64,000 nt of DNA, taken from contig JAGGNK010003113.1 of the NCBI GenBank assembly GCA_017590115.1, positions 298,209-362,208 on the forward strand. Reading direction: 5' to 3'. Origin of the DNA: Montifringilla adamsi. Lineage: Eukaryota; Chordata; Aves; Passeriformes; Passeridae. Positions 48,401 through 64,000 of the stretch are shown here, piece by piece; within the stretch, counting starts at the first letter, position 1; each line of letters starts with the position of its first letter. The notes beneath the pieces were generated by a model. The model was not told the DNA's origin, searched no databases, and was given only the letters and a program-made list of their open reading frames with translations. The translations under genes were made by a program, and so were the position numbers.

Positions 48401-51217
48401 ATGGCGCAGCCGGGGGTGCCCATGCGGCTGAAGGAGTGGCTGATCGCGCAGATCGACAGCGGCCGGTACCCGGGACTGCGCTGGGAGAACCGGCAGCGAA
48501 CGCTCTTCCGCATCCCCTGGAAGCACGCGGCCAAGCAGGATTACCGGCAGCAGGAGGATGCTGCGCTCTTCAAGGTACCCCGGGCTCCCCGCGGTCCCCA
48601 CCCGGCCCTGGGAATCGCCCCCGGGCTCCGTGTGCACTCCCGGGGCTCCCCATTGCCCGGGGCTCCCCATTGCCGGGGCTCCGCACTGCCCAGCCCCGTG
48701 CGCACCCCGGCACCGCTCACCCAGCTCTGTGCAGCCGAGCTTCATGCGCACCTCCAGGGCTCTCCATTACCTGACTGTGCGCAGCGCTAGGGTTTGGCTC
48801 CATGCACACCCCTGGCACACACCGCCCAGCTCCGTGCACGCTGCCGGGGCTGCCGGTGTGCTCCCCTGCACCCCGCAGCACCCGGCTCCCCGCAGTCCCC
48901 CAGGACACAGCCCCGGCTCCCCACTGCCCGTCCACCCCGGTGGACTCACACCCTGGTGGACCCCCTTGGACAACCCAGCCGGGGGTCGGGTTGTGGCACC
49001 CCCCACAGCAGAGGGCACCCTTTGTCCCTCAGGCTTGGGCCGTCTACAAGGGGAAGTACCACGAAGGGACGGACAAGGCCGACCCCTCCACCTGGAAGAC
49101 GCGGCTGCGCTGCGCCCTCAACAAGAGTACCGACTTCCAGGAGGTGCCCGAGCGGAGCCAGCTGGACATCTCCGAGCCTTACAAGGTGTACCAGATCGTG
49201 ACTGACAGAGCCTGTGATGCAGGTACGTCCCTGCCGTCCCTCCTCCTGTGCCAGATGTGGGGTTGGTACTTGAACCATGCCTGTACAAGCCCCGTGCCCC
49301 ACAGACATTACCCTTCCTCCCCACTCCTTTTCCTCTCTGGGTGTCCCAGACAGCCAGCTGTCTTCCCTGGGGCTGTTCCTGCCGTTTGCCAGGGGTTCAC
49401 CGGTTCTTTCTTGCTCTCTGCAGAGAACAGTGACACACAGTCCCCAGGCAGTGAGGACCAGCAGGTGAGCCTGCCCTGTGCCATCCAGGCAGGGGAGAAG
49501 GTGGGACCCTCAAATCCCCCCCTCACCCATCAGCTGCTCCCCCGCTTGCACACTGCCTGCATTTGTACCACGGGGCTTCAGAGAGGGTCCCCTGTGCCCC
49601 GCACTGCTAGACCCAGGCAGGGGATCTGCTGGCTTATGGGGTCCATGGTAGAGGAAGGAGCTGGCTCAGGATCCCCCACTGCCAGCTCAGCCCTCACCAA
49701 AGCTGCTCCTACCCCCAGGGCAGCACTGCAGGGAGTCTGAAGAAGGAGGAAAGCCAGAAGGATGTGCTGGAGAATGCCCAAGTGTCTCCACAGCTCCGGA
49801 TCTCTGGCCACCCCACCGAGCGAGGTGAGGAGGGTCCCTCTCGGTGGGATGGGGCTGGGGGCAGGGAGTGCACACTTCTGCCAGGATCCTGCTCTCCTGT
49901 TGCTCATGCACGCAACACCTGTGGGGATTGAGGTAGGGGCTGAGGACTCCCACGCTACCCCAGCAAAGCCATACACTTAGGGGATATGATGAGGCCCAAT
50001 AATGAGCAAACACAGTGGGAAGTGTGGGCCCAGGGGCTTGGGCCAGGAGAGTGCCTGGGAGCCCTTGGGGTACTGTCCATGTCCTTTTACCACCTCATCT
50101 CTGCCCTGCTCCAGGGTGCCTTGTGAGGGGAGTCTTCTATGGCTGGAACCCAACCCATGGCCAGCTTCTTCCCGGACCCCAGTCCTACCTCCCTGTGGAG
50201 GATGTCAACAATTCAGGTAGGAGCCATGCTGCAGGCAATGCCCTGGGTGGCCCACCAGCCCAGACTGCCCATGAACTGACCCTCCCTTTGCCCCAGACTG
50301 CTTGCTCCACATCCGCCTGTACTACTGCGACGTGCTGGTGAAGGAGGTGACCACCCGCACGGCCGAGGGCTGCCGCATCACCACCAGCGCCGTGCCGGCC
50401 GACAGCGAGCACCTCTACGGCCCCTCGTGCATGGAGCAGATAAGATTCCCCCCACCGCAGGTGCTCAGCGGCCACGGCCGCGTGGCCTGCATGGCCAACG
50501 TGCTGGAGCGCCTCTTGCCCCACCTGGAGCGCGGGGTACTGCTGTGGGTAGCACCTGAGGGGGTCTTCATGAAGCGCCAGTGCCAGGGCAGGGTGTACTG
50601 GAACGGGCCACTGGCCCCGCACAAGAACTGGCCCAACAAGCTGGAGAGGGAGAGGACTTACAAGCTGCTGGACACACAGCAGTACATACAGCGTAAGTCC
50701 CTGTGGGACTCTGCTCCCCTGAGGGAGAGGGGCAGGTCCTGCCCTGGTGTGGCTGACAGGGGCTGTGAGGACCCTGTGTCCCCTGACAGTGCTGGTGTCT
50801 TGCAGAGGTGCGGGAGTACCTGAGCAACGGGCAGCTCCTGCCTCAGTACCAGATCTACCTGTGCTTCGGGGAGGAATACCCCACCAGAGCTGGGCACCCC
50901 TTCCAGAAGCTCATCATGGCTCACGTGAGTCCCACTGGGGCTGGTGACCCCTGAGCCAGGCACAGGGACCAAGGTGGGGACGTGGACCTGTGCCCATCCT
51001 CTGTCGTTCTGTGCCTCCGCAGGTGGAGCCGGTGTTCGCTCGGGAGCTCTTCCATCATGCCCAGCGCTTGAGGCCGATGCTGCTCTGCAATTCCCCCCAG
51101 CCCTGTGCCCCTGGCACCTCCAGCCATGTCCTGTGTCCTCAAACATGTCTGCCAGCCCTGAACTGGGTGGGAGAGGAGAGCCCAGTTGCCATAAAGTCTC
51201 AGAGTGGGAGGCTCTGA
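48401..51217 (+). CDS. IRF10: Interferon regulatory factor 10
   Basis: Nuclear transcription factor of the IRF family, known from birds and fish and absent from human and mouse; in chicken it is interferon-inducible. Eight coding exons: 48401-48574, 49033-49222, 49424-49464, 49719-49824, 50115-50216, 50297-50692, 50806-50924, 51023-51217, giving 440 residues with all phases closing. The DNA-binding domain has the five diagnostic tryptophans at residues 13, 28, 40, 60 and 79 (for example RLKEWLIAQIDSGRYPG and PSTWKTRLRCALNK). A short variable linker follows. The IRF-association domain spans exons 6-8, with GCLVRGVFYGWNPTHGQLLP and the YLCFGEEYP motif near its end. The ATG at 48401 was chosen because residues 8-60 then align with the start of the IRF fold; a non-coding first exon may exist. 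It lies between DUSP15 and FOXS1, exactly where mammals have no gene. IRF4 and IRF8 are the nearest alternatives, but synteny favours IRF10. Confidence 0.92.
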
Positions 51218-51450
51218 GCCCTGTGGCTCCATTCCAGCTGCATTTCCTGAGGCAGAGTGCTCAGTGTGTGGGACCAGACAAGGACAGATGTTAGCTGGGT
51301 GGGCAGGTGCTGCTGCCCCTGTGATTGCTGTATTTATTCCCCAGGAGTCCCCCAGGTGGGGTTTGTTGCATGCCTATTCAGCAAGCCAGGGCAGACCTGG
51401 TTCTGTCCTTGCACCTTGTGCTGCCAGGACTTGCTGTTGCAAACCTTCAA

Positions 51451-51456
51451 AATAAA
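51451..51456 (+). promoter_or_regulatory. IRF10 poly(A) signal AATAAA
   Basis: Canonical signal 234 bp after the IRF10 stop, followed by a GT-rich stretch (gttgtgttttcc). Confidence 0.65.
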
Positions 51457-51629
51457 GGTTGTGTTTTCCTATGGGTGCTGGGGGCTGGCTCTGGGGTGGG
51501 GGGCTGGTGCTGGTCTGAGTGGAGCACGAGTGGCTGGGTGTGGGATCTCAGCACACCACTGTGGATGTGCAGAGACACCAGGGGAGTCCCTGGGGGGCTC
51601 GGAAACCCTGGAATGCTACCAAAAGAGTG

Positions 51630-52140
51630 TGGTGGCTTGATTTTGACCCATCAAAAGGAGAAGAATCTGTGTATGAGGAAATGAGAGCTTCCTGGGTGTG
51701 AATGGTACATTTATGGAGGGAGATATAAATTCTAGAAAAATAGGTACAGGGGGGTCATGAAGACAAGATGGAGGATTCAGGGCGTGGTCCTGTGTTCTTC
51801 TTTCTTCTTCATGTCTTCCATTTTGTGTGGTGATGTTGGCACTTGGGTATTGGTTCATGGTGAAGGTACACTTGTCTATAAGGGTGAATAGTATTGGGAA
51901 ATAAAGGTAAATATGTCACACGTAATTTTTACTATAAAGGACACAGCCGCCCTGTGGGCGGGGGAGAGTGCACTTGACTGTCCTGCTGAGCGGACCTCGG
52001 CTGGGCAGAGAGAAAGTTTTGTAGATAAGAGTTAATAAACAAAACTGAAGACCGATATTCAGAGAGTCCAGACTCGTCCTTCGAAATCGCGACCGCCCAG
52101 AACCACCTTTCCCCGTGTCGGGGCAGAGACACATAACAGC
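51630..52140 (+). mobile_element. Probable retroviral long terminal repeat (solo LTR)
   Basis: About 510 bp with LTR-like layout: it starts tgtggtggcttgattttg, has a TATA box (tataaa, 51933-51938) and an AATAAA at 52034-52039, and ends near cacataaca. The following gcggaccccgac may be a relic of a primer-binding site. No internal gag/pol/env coding sequence is present and I could not find target-site duplications, so the boundaries are approximate. It lies between IRF10 and FOXS1 in the same orientation. Confidence 0.55.
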
Positions 52141-52649
52141 GGACCCCGACAGCTGGGGAAGCTGAGTCCAGACACAGCCTCATGTGAGCAAAGCTAGCTC
52201 AGCCCCAGCCACAGTGTGGGACAACCCTCTGTCCCAGCACTGGCTCCAGACCTGTCCTGCCCCTTGTCCCAGCCCCTTGGCAGGGATGAAGGCAGTAGCA
52301 AGGTGCCTGTTAGCTGCTCTAATGACCTGGCAACACAGAAGGCTGTCCCAAAGGCAGTCACTACCTGTGTCTCAGTTTACACTCATGAACAAGGTGATGG
52401 AGCTCCCGGGGCCTGTGCTGAGCCCAGAGTTTTGGGAACAATGTAGGGACCTGGCACAATGGAGAGACCTGGCACAGGATCCAGCACAAGGCCAGGCTGG
52501 GGGCAGGGGCTGAGGCACTGGGGTGGGCAGGGGGCAGATGGGCAGATCTGAGGGCAGGCAGCACCTCAGCCCTGCCATCATCCCTCACTCAGCCTCGCTC
52601 CAGCCCAGCCAGAGCCCGGCTGCTCACCGTGAGCAGGGCAGGATGAGAA

Positions 52650-54310
52650 CCAGGTCGTGGGAACCTTCCGTGGGAAAGGGGGCTGGGGGAGCGGGGGGCT
52701 GTGCCCGCCTCTGCCCCGGGGAGGCCGCAGCCGTGCCAACCCCGGGGCCACTGGCTGCTGGCCGCAGGTCTTGGCGGCACATCCGTCTGTCTGTCCACAG
52801 GGACCAGTGCTGGACGGCAGAGTCCTGCTCCGCCCTGGGCGGCCCCTCAGAGGAGGGGCCCGCCGCCCCCTCGCCGGCCGGCGGGTTTTAACGGGCCGTG
52901 CCGGGGCCGAGCGGCAGAGCGGAGCGGGATCAGCGGCAGAGCTGGAGCGGCGGGGCCGGCAGGGAGGATGCAGCCGGACCTCCCCGTCGGCGACGCGGCG
53001 CTGCGCAGCCCACCGGCCCCTGAGCCGGCCGGCGGAGCCTTCCCCAGCGCTGAGGCCACCAAGCCACCCTACAGCTACATCGCCCTCATCACCATGGCCA
53101 TCCAGAGCGCGCCCGAGCAGCGCATCACCCTCAGCGGCATCTACCGCTACATCATGGGCCGCTTCACCTTCTACCGGGAGAACAAGCAGGGCTGGCAGAA
53201 CAGCATCCGCCACAACCTCTCGCTCAACGAGTGCTTCGTCAAGGTGCCCCGTGACGACAAGAAGCCGGGAAAGGGCAACTACTGGACCCTCGACCCCGAC
53301 TGCTACAACATGTTTGAGAACGGCAGCTTCTTGCGGCGCCGCCGGCGCTTCACCAGGAAGAAGGGTGTCCGGGATGCACCAGGCACTGAGGGAGACGAGG
53401 GGCTCAGGAAGACCCCCCGACAGCAGGCACAAGGGCTGCCTGCCGCCCCGCTGCCGGAGGAGGGGAAGGCAGAGGGGGGCTACAGCTCGCCGTCGGCCAC
53501 AGGACGCCTGCCGAGCCCTGCCGCTCTCTCCGAGGGTGCCGGCGTGCCGGGGTGTGCTGAGCCCTGGGCCCGGCGTCAGCCGCCCAAGGCCAGGCAGCCC
53601 TGCCTGTACCTGCCGGACGTGGCACAGCCCAAGGGGCCGTTCCTCACGCCCCCCGAGAGTCGCCCGCCCAAGGAGACTGCCTTCGGGGGGCTCCCGGCGG
53701 CGCTGCAGCTGCCCCGGCCAGGTCAGTACCCACTGCCCAGCGAGCGCCCGGCCCAGCACCAGCACCCTGCCCTGCTGCCCGTCCTGCTGCCCACCCAGCA
53801 CAGGGACCCCCCGCAGGACTCGCCGGCCACCCCAGACACCCCCCCAGAGCAGCTGGAGGGCAAGGAGCTGGCTGCCCCTGGGTTGGGGACGTGTCAGCCG
53901 TTCGGACAGGTGGCACCGGCATTCCCTGGCAACCTCCTGGGCACGGGCAAGCCCTCCCCATCCTGCTTCCTGGAGGGAGAGGGCTACACGCAGCCCCACC
54001 TGCCCGTGTTCGGCTCCTTCAGCCGGCCGGGCCCTGAGGCGCTGGGCAGCAGCTATCAGTGCCGGGTGCAGGCGCTGAGCTTCTGCGTGAAGGAGCGGCC
54101 CTGCGGCACAGCGCTGGAGCATCTCCTGGCTGCAGCCCCCCCGGCCCCCAGCGCCCCCCGCCAGCCAGCCTTCGGGGCCATGGGGCCACGGGCAGGTGAG
54201 CAGAAGGAGCCGTGGGGGCCGGGGACCACGATCCCACTGCAGGGGGGTAACGGGTACCCCCTGGGGCTGCCCCCCTGCCTCTACCGGACACCCGGCATGT
54301 TCTTCTTCGA
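52650..54310 (+). promoter_or_regulatory. CpG island covering FOXS1
   Basis: CpG-dense DNA from about 320 bp upstream of the FOXS1 ATG through its whole single exon. The high GC also creates a long spurious open frame on the minus strand. Confidence 0.55.
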
Positions 54311-54314
54311 GTGA
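52968..54314 (+). CDS. FOXS1: Forkhead box protein S1
   Basis: Single-exon forkhead transcription factor expressed in neural-crest-derived and perivascular cells in mammals. 448 residues. The ATG at 52968 is preceded by gggagg, and the forkhead domain then begins at residue 32. The domain (about 32-125) reads [20 protein letters not shown], the recognition helix [15 protein letters not shown], and [20 protein letters not shown], followed by the basic wing RRRRRF. The proline-rich C-terminal part ends [11 protein letters not shown]; with synteny between MYLK2 and DUSP15 this identifies FOXS1 rather than a FOXC or FOXL gene. It is longer than human FOXS1 (330 residues), the excess being low-complexity Pro/Gln sequence after the forkhead. 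AATAAA lies 33 bp after the stop. Confidence 0.93.
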   Translation: MQPDLPVGDAALRSPPAPEPAGGAFPSAEATKPPYSYIALITMAIQSAPEQRITLSGIYRYIMGRFTFYRENKQGWQNSIRHNLSLNECFVKVPRDDKKPGKGNYWTLDPDCYNMFENGSFLRRRRRFTRKKGVRDAPGTEGDEGLRKTPRQQAQGLPAAPLPEEGKAEGGYSSPSATGRLPSPAALSEGAGVPGCAEPWARRQPPKARQPCLYLPDVAQPKGPFLTPPESRPPKETAFGGLPAALQLPRPGQYPLPSERPAQHQHPALLPVLLPTQHRDPPQDSPATPDTPPEQLEGKELAAPGLGTCQPFGQVAPAFPGNLLGTGKPSPSCFLEGEGYTQPHLPVFGSFSRPGPEALGSSYQCRVQALSFCVKERPCGTALEHLLAAAPPAPSAPRQPAFGAMGPRAGEQKEPWGPGTTIPLQGGNGYPLGLPPCLYRTPGMFFFE

Positions 54315-54346
54315 GGGACTCCCCACCCTGGGACAACCCAGCGCCT

Positions 54347-54352
54347 AATAAA
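54347..54352 (+). promoter_or_regulatory. FOXS1 poly(A) signal AATAAA
   Basis: Canonical signal directly after the stop, followed by gcctctgtggtctctgtg, a GT-rich downstream element. This gives an unusually short 3' UTR. Confidence 0.75.
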
Positions 54353-57300
54353 GCACATTCCCCAACGCTGCCTCTGTGGTCTCTGTGCCCCATTCGAGGT
54401 GGGCAGTGGGCAGGGGCAAGCTGGGGAACCTCAGCCCCAGCTCAGGTGCTGGCTAGGGGACACACGTGCCCAAGGCCACCTGGCACAGCCACCATCCCCA
54501 CCAGTCCCTCCGTCAGTGATCACTGACTGGATGGTGAGGGCATGTGGGGATGGGGCATGGCCTGGGTCAGGGCACCTACACCCAGGTCTGCGTCCCAGGG
54601 AGATGCTGGGGACAAGGTCTGGCCACAGTGTGGGGCCAGGAGCCCCTGAAGTGCCATCCCATGGTAGTACAAGGGAACTTTGTCCCTGGGGGTCAGGGGG
54701 ATGTGCTGCAGCAGAAGTTATCCCCCAGCGGAGCCCCACTGTCACCTCCCTGGGCCTGGGACCCCTCCAGGTTCCTGTTTTTTCACAGGATGTCACATGT
54801 GGCACAGGTGGCACCAGCCTCAGTGTGTGGCCCTGTAAATGGACCCATGTTGCCCCAGAGAGACCCAGAGGTTGTGGCACAGCGTGGAGGCTCTACTGTG
54901 GGGGGACAGGGCTCCCTCCCCTCTCTGTCCTTGCTTGTGGCTGTGTCAGTGCTTGGCTGGAATTCCAACTAGTCCCTGCAGACTCTGAGACCAGGGCAAC
55001 CCCAAAGATGGGCTGTGCCAGGGGCTGCAGCTCTGATGGGAACAGCCAGGAAAGTGGATTCCTCCGACCTGAATCACGCAGGGTGGCTGCCAGTGAAGAG
55101 ACACCAGCTGAGTCACCGCTGTTCACACTGGGCTGGGCACAGGGATATGCCCCAACTGGCCCAACTGAGGGACACTGGAGTGGGCAGGGTCCCACACAGC
55201 CCCAGGATGGGACCTGGCCACCGGCTCCTTCCCACACAGCACTGGGACACCTGAGTCAGCAGCTCTGAGCACTGGAATGGGTCCAGAGTGATGCTGGAAA
55301 AGTGGGGGCTGTGCTTGCACCCCCCATCCTGCCAACCCCAGGCTGGGCGAGGGAGCTCCCCAGGAGCAGCAACACCCAGACCCCATGGCACAGCCAGCCC
55401 CAGGATAGACACAGGGCTGGCAGGGGCTCTCCATGCTGATGTGAGAACCAAATTTGTGTCAAAGTCCCCCCAGCTCCCCAGGGCCAGGGGGACTCCAGTT
55501 TGGCCAGTCTCGGGGGTCTCTGCGGGGGCCGTGCTGGCACGGAGGAACACTGCCGTCACTCGGGGACCGGGAGCACCGCGGCCACGTCAGTTCCCTTATC
55601 AGCCCCCAGACGGCTGCTGCTGGGCGATGGCTGTGTCCCAGCCCCGGGCAGAGCAGGGGGGCCGCCCTTCATCATCGGGGACCGCCACTCAGCCCTGCTG
55701 GGCCCCTCTTTACTCCCTTTTTTTTCCCCTACCCAGTGGAAAACAATATTTGAGCGCCTACATCATGCTGGCGTCTCCGGAGCGGCCGGCGGCGAGCGCG
55801 GCTGACCTCAGCCCCCTCCTTCGCACGGTCCCCGGGGGCGCGGGAGGAAGCGAGCGCCGCAGCCGTGCCCGGGGCCGTCTGGTTCCCACGCAGCGTGGCC
55901 GGGCCCATCGCCCGCTGCGGCTGGGAACGCACGGCCCCGGCCCCATGCTGTGCCCGAGATGGGGTCCCTGTGCTGAGAGCATCCCACTGTCCCCCAAGCT
56001 GCAGCAGGGATGGGCACTGCTGTCCTGCACTGCCCGGGAGCGCAGATCGGAGCCATGCGCTCTCCCCGTGCTCCCCTTTCCCGCTCTCACCCCGGCTGCC
56101 GGTCATGGAGCCGCTGTTCTCCCAGCTCTGCCTCCTCCCTGGCTCGCTCCCGGCTCGCTGTGGGTGGCCTGATCCCCCGCCCGCTCCCATCCTGGGCCGT
56201 GCCGTGGCCGGGATTTGCTGCACCCGGTCAGGGGCGAACCTACTGCCGCTGCCGGCGGTGCTGCCAGCGCCGGAGGTCTGCCCGCTCCCCTTGCCTCCCT
56301 GCACCGCCTGCGGGGATCCTTGTTTGTGCAGGCAGGGTGGGTGCCGCAGGGACAGAGTGCATGGGGAATGTGCTGCTCCAGGCTCCGGGGATGGATGCTG
56401 AGCACACACGTGTGCACATCCAGCCTGCACCTGTGGGGTGGTGAGGACCCCACACATAATGGATGGACCTGGCTGTCGTGGCCTGGGCTGGACCAGGAGC
56501 ATTCGGCCCCAGCGGGACCTGACCACTCCAAGCAGCTTCAGGGGCTCATGAGCTGTCAGCTGGGAGCACAGGATGGGATCACAGTTACTTCCGTGGGTGT
56601 CAGCCCTGTGGCCCCACTCACCCAGCCCCAGTGTGTGTCTCTGTAGGGTCCCAGGGTAGGAAGGAGAGGACTGGAGAAACCAAACTGGGTTGTGGAGTAG
56701 GGGTCCCACACTGGTGCTGGTGTCTGTGCATCCCCCTGCTGCAGACGGGCACACACAGGGCAGTGCTCAGGAGCTGAGCCCCTACAGCAGCTCAGGGTGC
56801 CAGGAATATCCAGGGCTGATGGTCCATTTGGAAGCCCTTTGGCCACCCCACAGCAGGGCCCTGTGGCCGTCCGGGGCCAGGGCCGGGAGCGGGCGACGCG
56901 CGGCTCCTGGGGCCAGGCAGGAAGGAGACGTCACCGCCGTGGAGCGTAACTCAAACCAGATGGGGCTGCGCTGGCGTCCAGGCCTGCGGGGTGGTCACCG
57001 ACAGGAACCGGTCAAAGGCTGCCGGCAGGAAGCGGCTGGGAGGGACGCCTGCGGCCAGAGTCCGGGCTCTGGCAGCCTTAACCACTTCAGGGCCAGCCAC
57101 AGCTCCCCTGGGCAAAGGAGCACCAGTTCCCACCCGCCCTTGCCTGGGCATCCCACCCGACAGGGGCAGATGCTGAAGATGTGAGGACACTCTGACTGAC
57201 AGCTGATCCATCCATCCACCCATCCATTCAGTCATTTTCCCTTCCCCCATCCCCTGGGGTGCTCAGAGCTGTTGGGTGTGTAGACCAGAAATCTTGGCAC

Positions 57301-57490
57301 TATGCCTGCACAGCCCTGCCCAGGACGTACCAGGTGGTCCCTGTCCACGGCACAGCCTGGACCCATTCCCTCTACCAAAGATGAGATTCTGCCTCCCATC
57401 CCCATCTCACTCATCCTGCGACTGTCAGGCCCCACAGGTGGGAGTAGGGCCTCCCCAGCCCCAGCGTGGCAGATGTGGGCTGTGGCAGAC
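54353..57490. other. Intergenic DNA between FOXS1 and MYLK2 (convergent genes)
   Basis: Contains a CpG-rich block at about 55560-56350 that belongs to no recognised gene. Long open frames on both strands here are low-complexity and unlike any family I know. No transposon was recognised. Confidence 0.5.
55560..56350. promoter_or_regulatory. Orphan CpG island
   Basis: CpG-dense DNA between the 3' ends of two convergent genes, where no promoter is expected. It could be an unannotated non-coding transcript start or simply GC-rich microchromosomal DNA. Confidence 0.35.
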
Positions 57491-57497
57491 CTGTACA

Positions 57498-58731
57498 TTT
57501 ATTTACAAGAAGGTGAGCGCTGTGGAGGGCTCCAATCTGAGGCAGGGTCCCACCAGCCGTGGCTCCTGCCCCATGGGGACAAGCCTGAAGCCCCTTCCCC
57601 TGCTGCAGCAGTGTGGGGTGAGCAGCAATGATTCCCCATGTCTCTCTCCAATGTTTTTCTAGCAGGCACAGAGGGCAGAGGCAGCTCCAGAGCAAACACA
57701 CAGCCTTGGCTTGGGGGAGCTTAGCCATGGCAAATGCCAAAGCTGGGGGACTGCTTGCCAACTCCCATCCCCTCCTGCAAGGCTGGATGCTGCAAACCCC
57801 AGGGGATGCCCATCCTCTGGCAGCACCGGGGAGGCCCAAGGGGTGCAGGCAGAGAGGACAGGGATGGGGACAAGGCACGGGAGCTGGGGCAGCGCCCCGG
57901 TCCCCAGTCCCGGCCGGTCCCGCGGAGCCCCCGCACGGCGCGGGGGAGCAGTTCCGCTGCCTTGGTGGTCGGGTGAGCGGTGCCGGCCGGAGCGGGGAGC
58001 GAGCACCAGCTGCTCTGCATTAGCCCGCCTCGCTCATCGCGATCTGCCGCGACGGGTGAAGCAGAGGTTGTGTTTTTCCCCCCGCTGGCAGAACCGAAGG
58101 GCAGGGAGGGCAGGAAGAACACAAAGCCTCCTTCTTTCCTCGTTGGCTCCCAGCTGGGGAGGCCGCTGGAAGCGCGCTTGCTGCTTCCTCCCTTCCTGTG
58201 CGAGCAGCAGCTCGGGGCCAGCTCCGCTCCCACATGCCCAGCTGGCCAGGAGGAGGTGCTTGAGCCCCGGCTCCGGTGCCAAAGCATGGGGGTGAGGGTC
58301 CACGGTGCCCTCCAGCATCATCGCCGAGCCACAGAGCTGGGAAGGGAGGTCGGGCAGTGCAGGGGCCAGCGGCAGTGAAGGCAGGCAGGGCTGCGGCATT
58401 TACAGGCAGAGAGGGGCACATTTGAGTCCAAAAGCAGCAAGCACCAGGTGGCCGAGGCAGCGGGATCACACCGGAATGGCCTTGCTCCTCCCCCGAGGGC
58501 ACGAGAAGGAAGCCTGAGCAGAGCAGCGATGCTGCAGGTCGGGCATCACGCAGCCAGGGCAGGGCCAGAGCTGAGATCAGAAACCTTCACTCCGGAGCAG
58601 CCTCACGGTCTGAGACTGAGCAGTGATGTGGTCCTGGGCACAGTGGGACCAGCTTGACACATCTGCTCCAAACGGGTGGGGGTCCCTCTCAAGTGGTTCC
58701 TTTCTGGCCTCGGCTCCCCTGGGAGCCCAGC
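57498..58731 (-). other. Probable MYLK2 3' UTR
   Basis: Sequence after the MYLK2 stop down to an AATAAA on the minus strand at 57498-57503, followed by a GT-rich stretch. It includes a second CpG-rich patch at about 57880-58120. The extent is inferred. Confidence 0.45.

Positions 58732-64000
<5,269 letters not shown>

Noticed and set aside
52578..54326. Minus-strand open frame of 582 codons
   Set aside because: It is the antisense shadow of FOXS1; codon composition and the forkhead domain clearly support the plus strand.
55729..56754. Minus-strand open frame of 341 codons between FOXS1 and MYLK2
   Set aside because: No recognisable family, low complexity, and it sits in an orphan CpG-rich block.

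Overview
This window is vertebrate nuclear DNA and almost certainly from a bird. It contains intron-split genes with GT/AG junctions, CpG-island promoters, several fragments of CR1-type LINE 3' ends (the commonest avian repeat), an intact IRF10 gene (kept in birds and fish, absent from human and mouse), and a gene order matching human 20q11.21 read in the opposite direction. It probably corresponds to the chicken chromosome 20 block; that last step is inference from synteny.

Layout, left to right: HCK (minus, its kinase C-lobe exons lie beyond position 1); CCM2L (minus); XKR7 (minus, three exons with a 5.3 kb first intron); PDRG1 (plus); about 8 kb holding the decayed remains of TTLL9 (minus); DUSP15 (plus); IRF10 (plus); FOXS1 (plus, single exon); MYLK2 (minus, its lysine-rich N-terminal exon runs off position 64000). 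I built the gene models by joining open segments at consensus splice sites and checking that codon phase carries from exon to exon. All models close in phase except CCM2L exon 5, which is 2 nt short.

The genes are syntenic neighbours, not a pathway. HCK is a myeloid Src-family kinase and IRF10 an interferon-responsive transcription factor. CCM2L acts in endothelial signalling, XKR7 is an XK-family membrane protein, PDRG1 is a prefoldin-like chaperone subunit, DUSP15 is a myristoylated phosphatase, FOXS1 is a forkhead factor and MYLK2 is skeletal-muscle myosin light chain kinase.

The most notable observations are four. (1) TTLL9 at its ancestral site between PDRG1 and DUSP15 is represented by at least six collinear exon remnants with frameshifts and an in-frame stop, so it looks like a unitary pseudogene. 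(2) IRF10 has a tandem and an inverted interferon-response-type element within 52 bp of its start codon. (3) CCM2L exon 5 has an apparent 2-nt deletion inside a repetitive coding stretch. (4) The 3' end of XKR7 exon 1, with its splice donor, has been copied into a minisatellite in the adjoining intron. I saw no undescribed multi-gene system.
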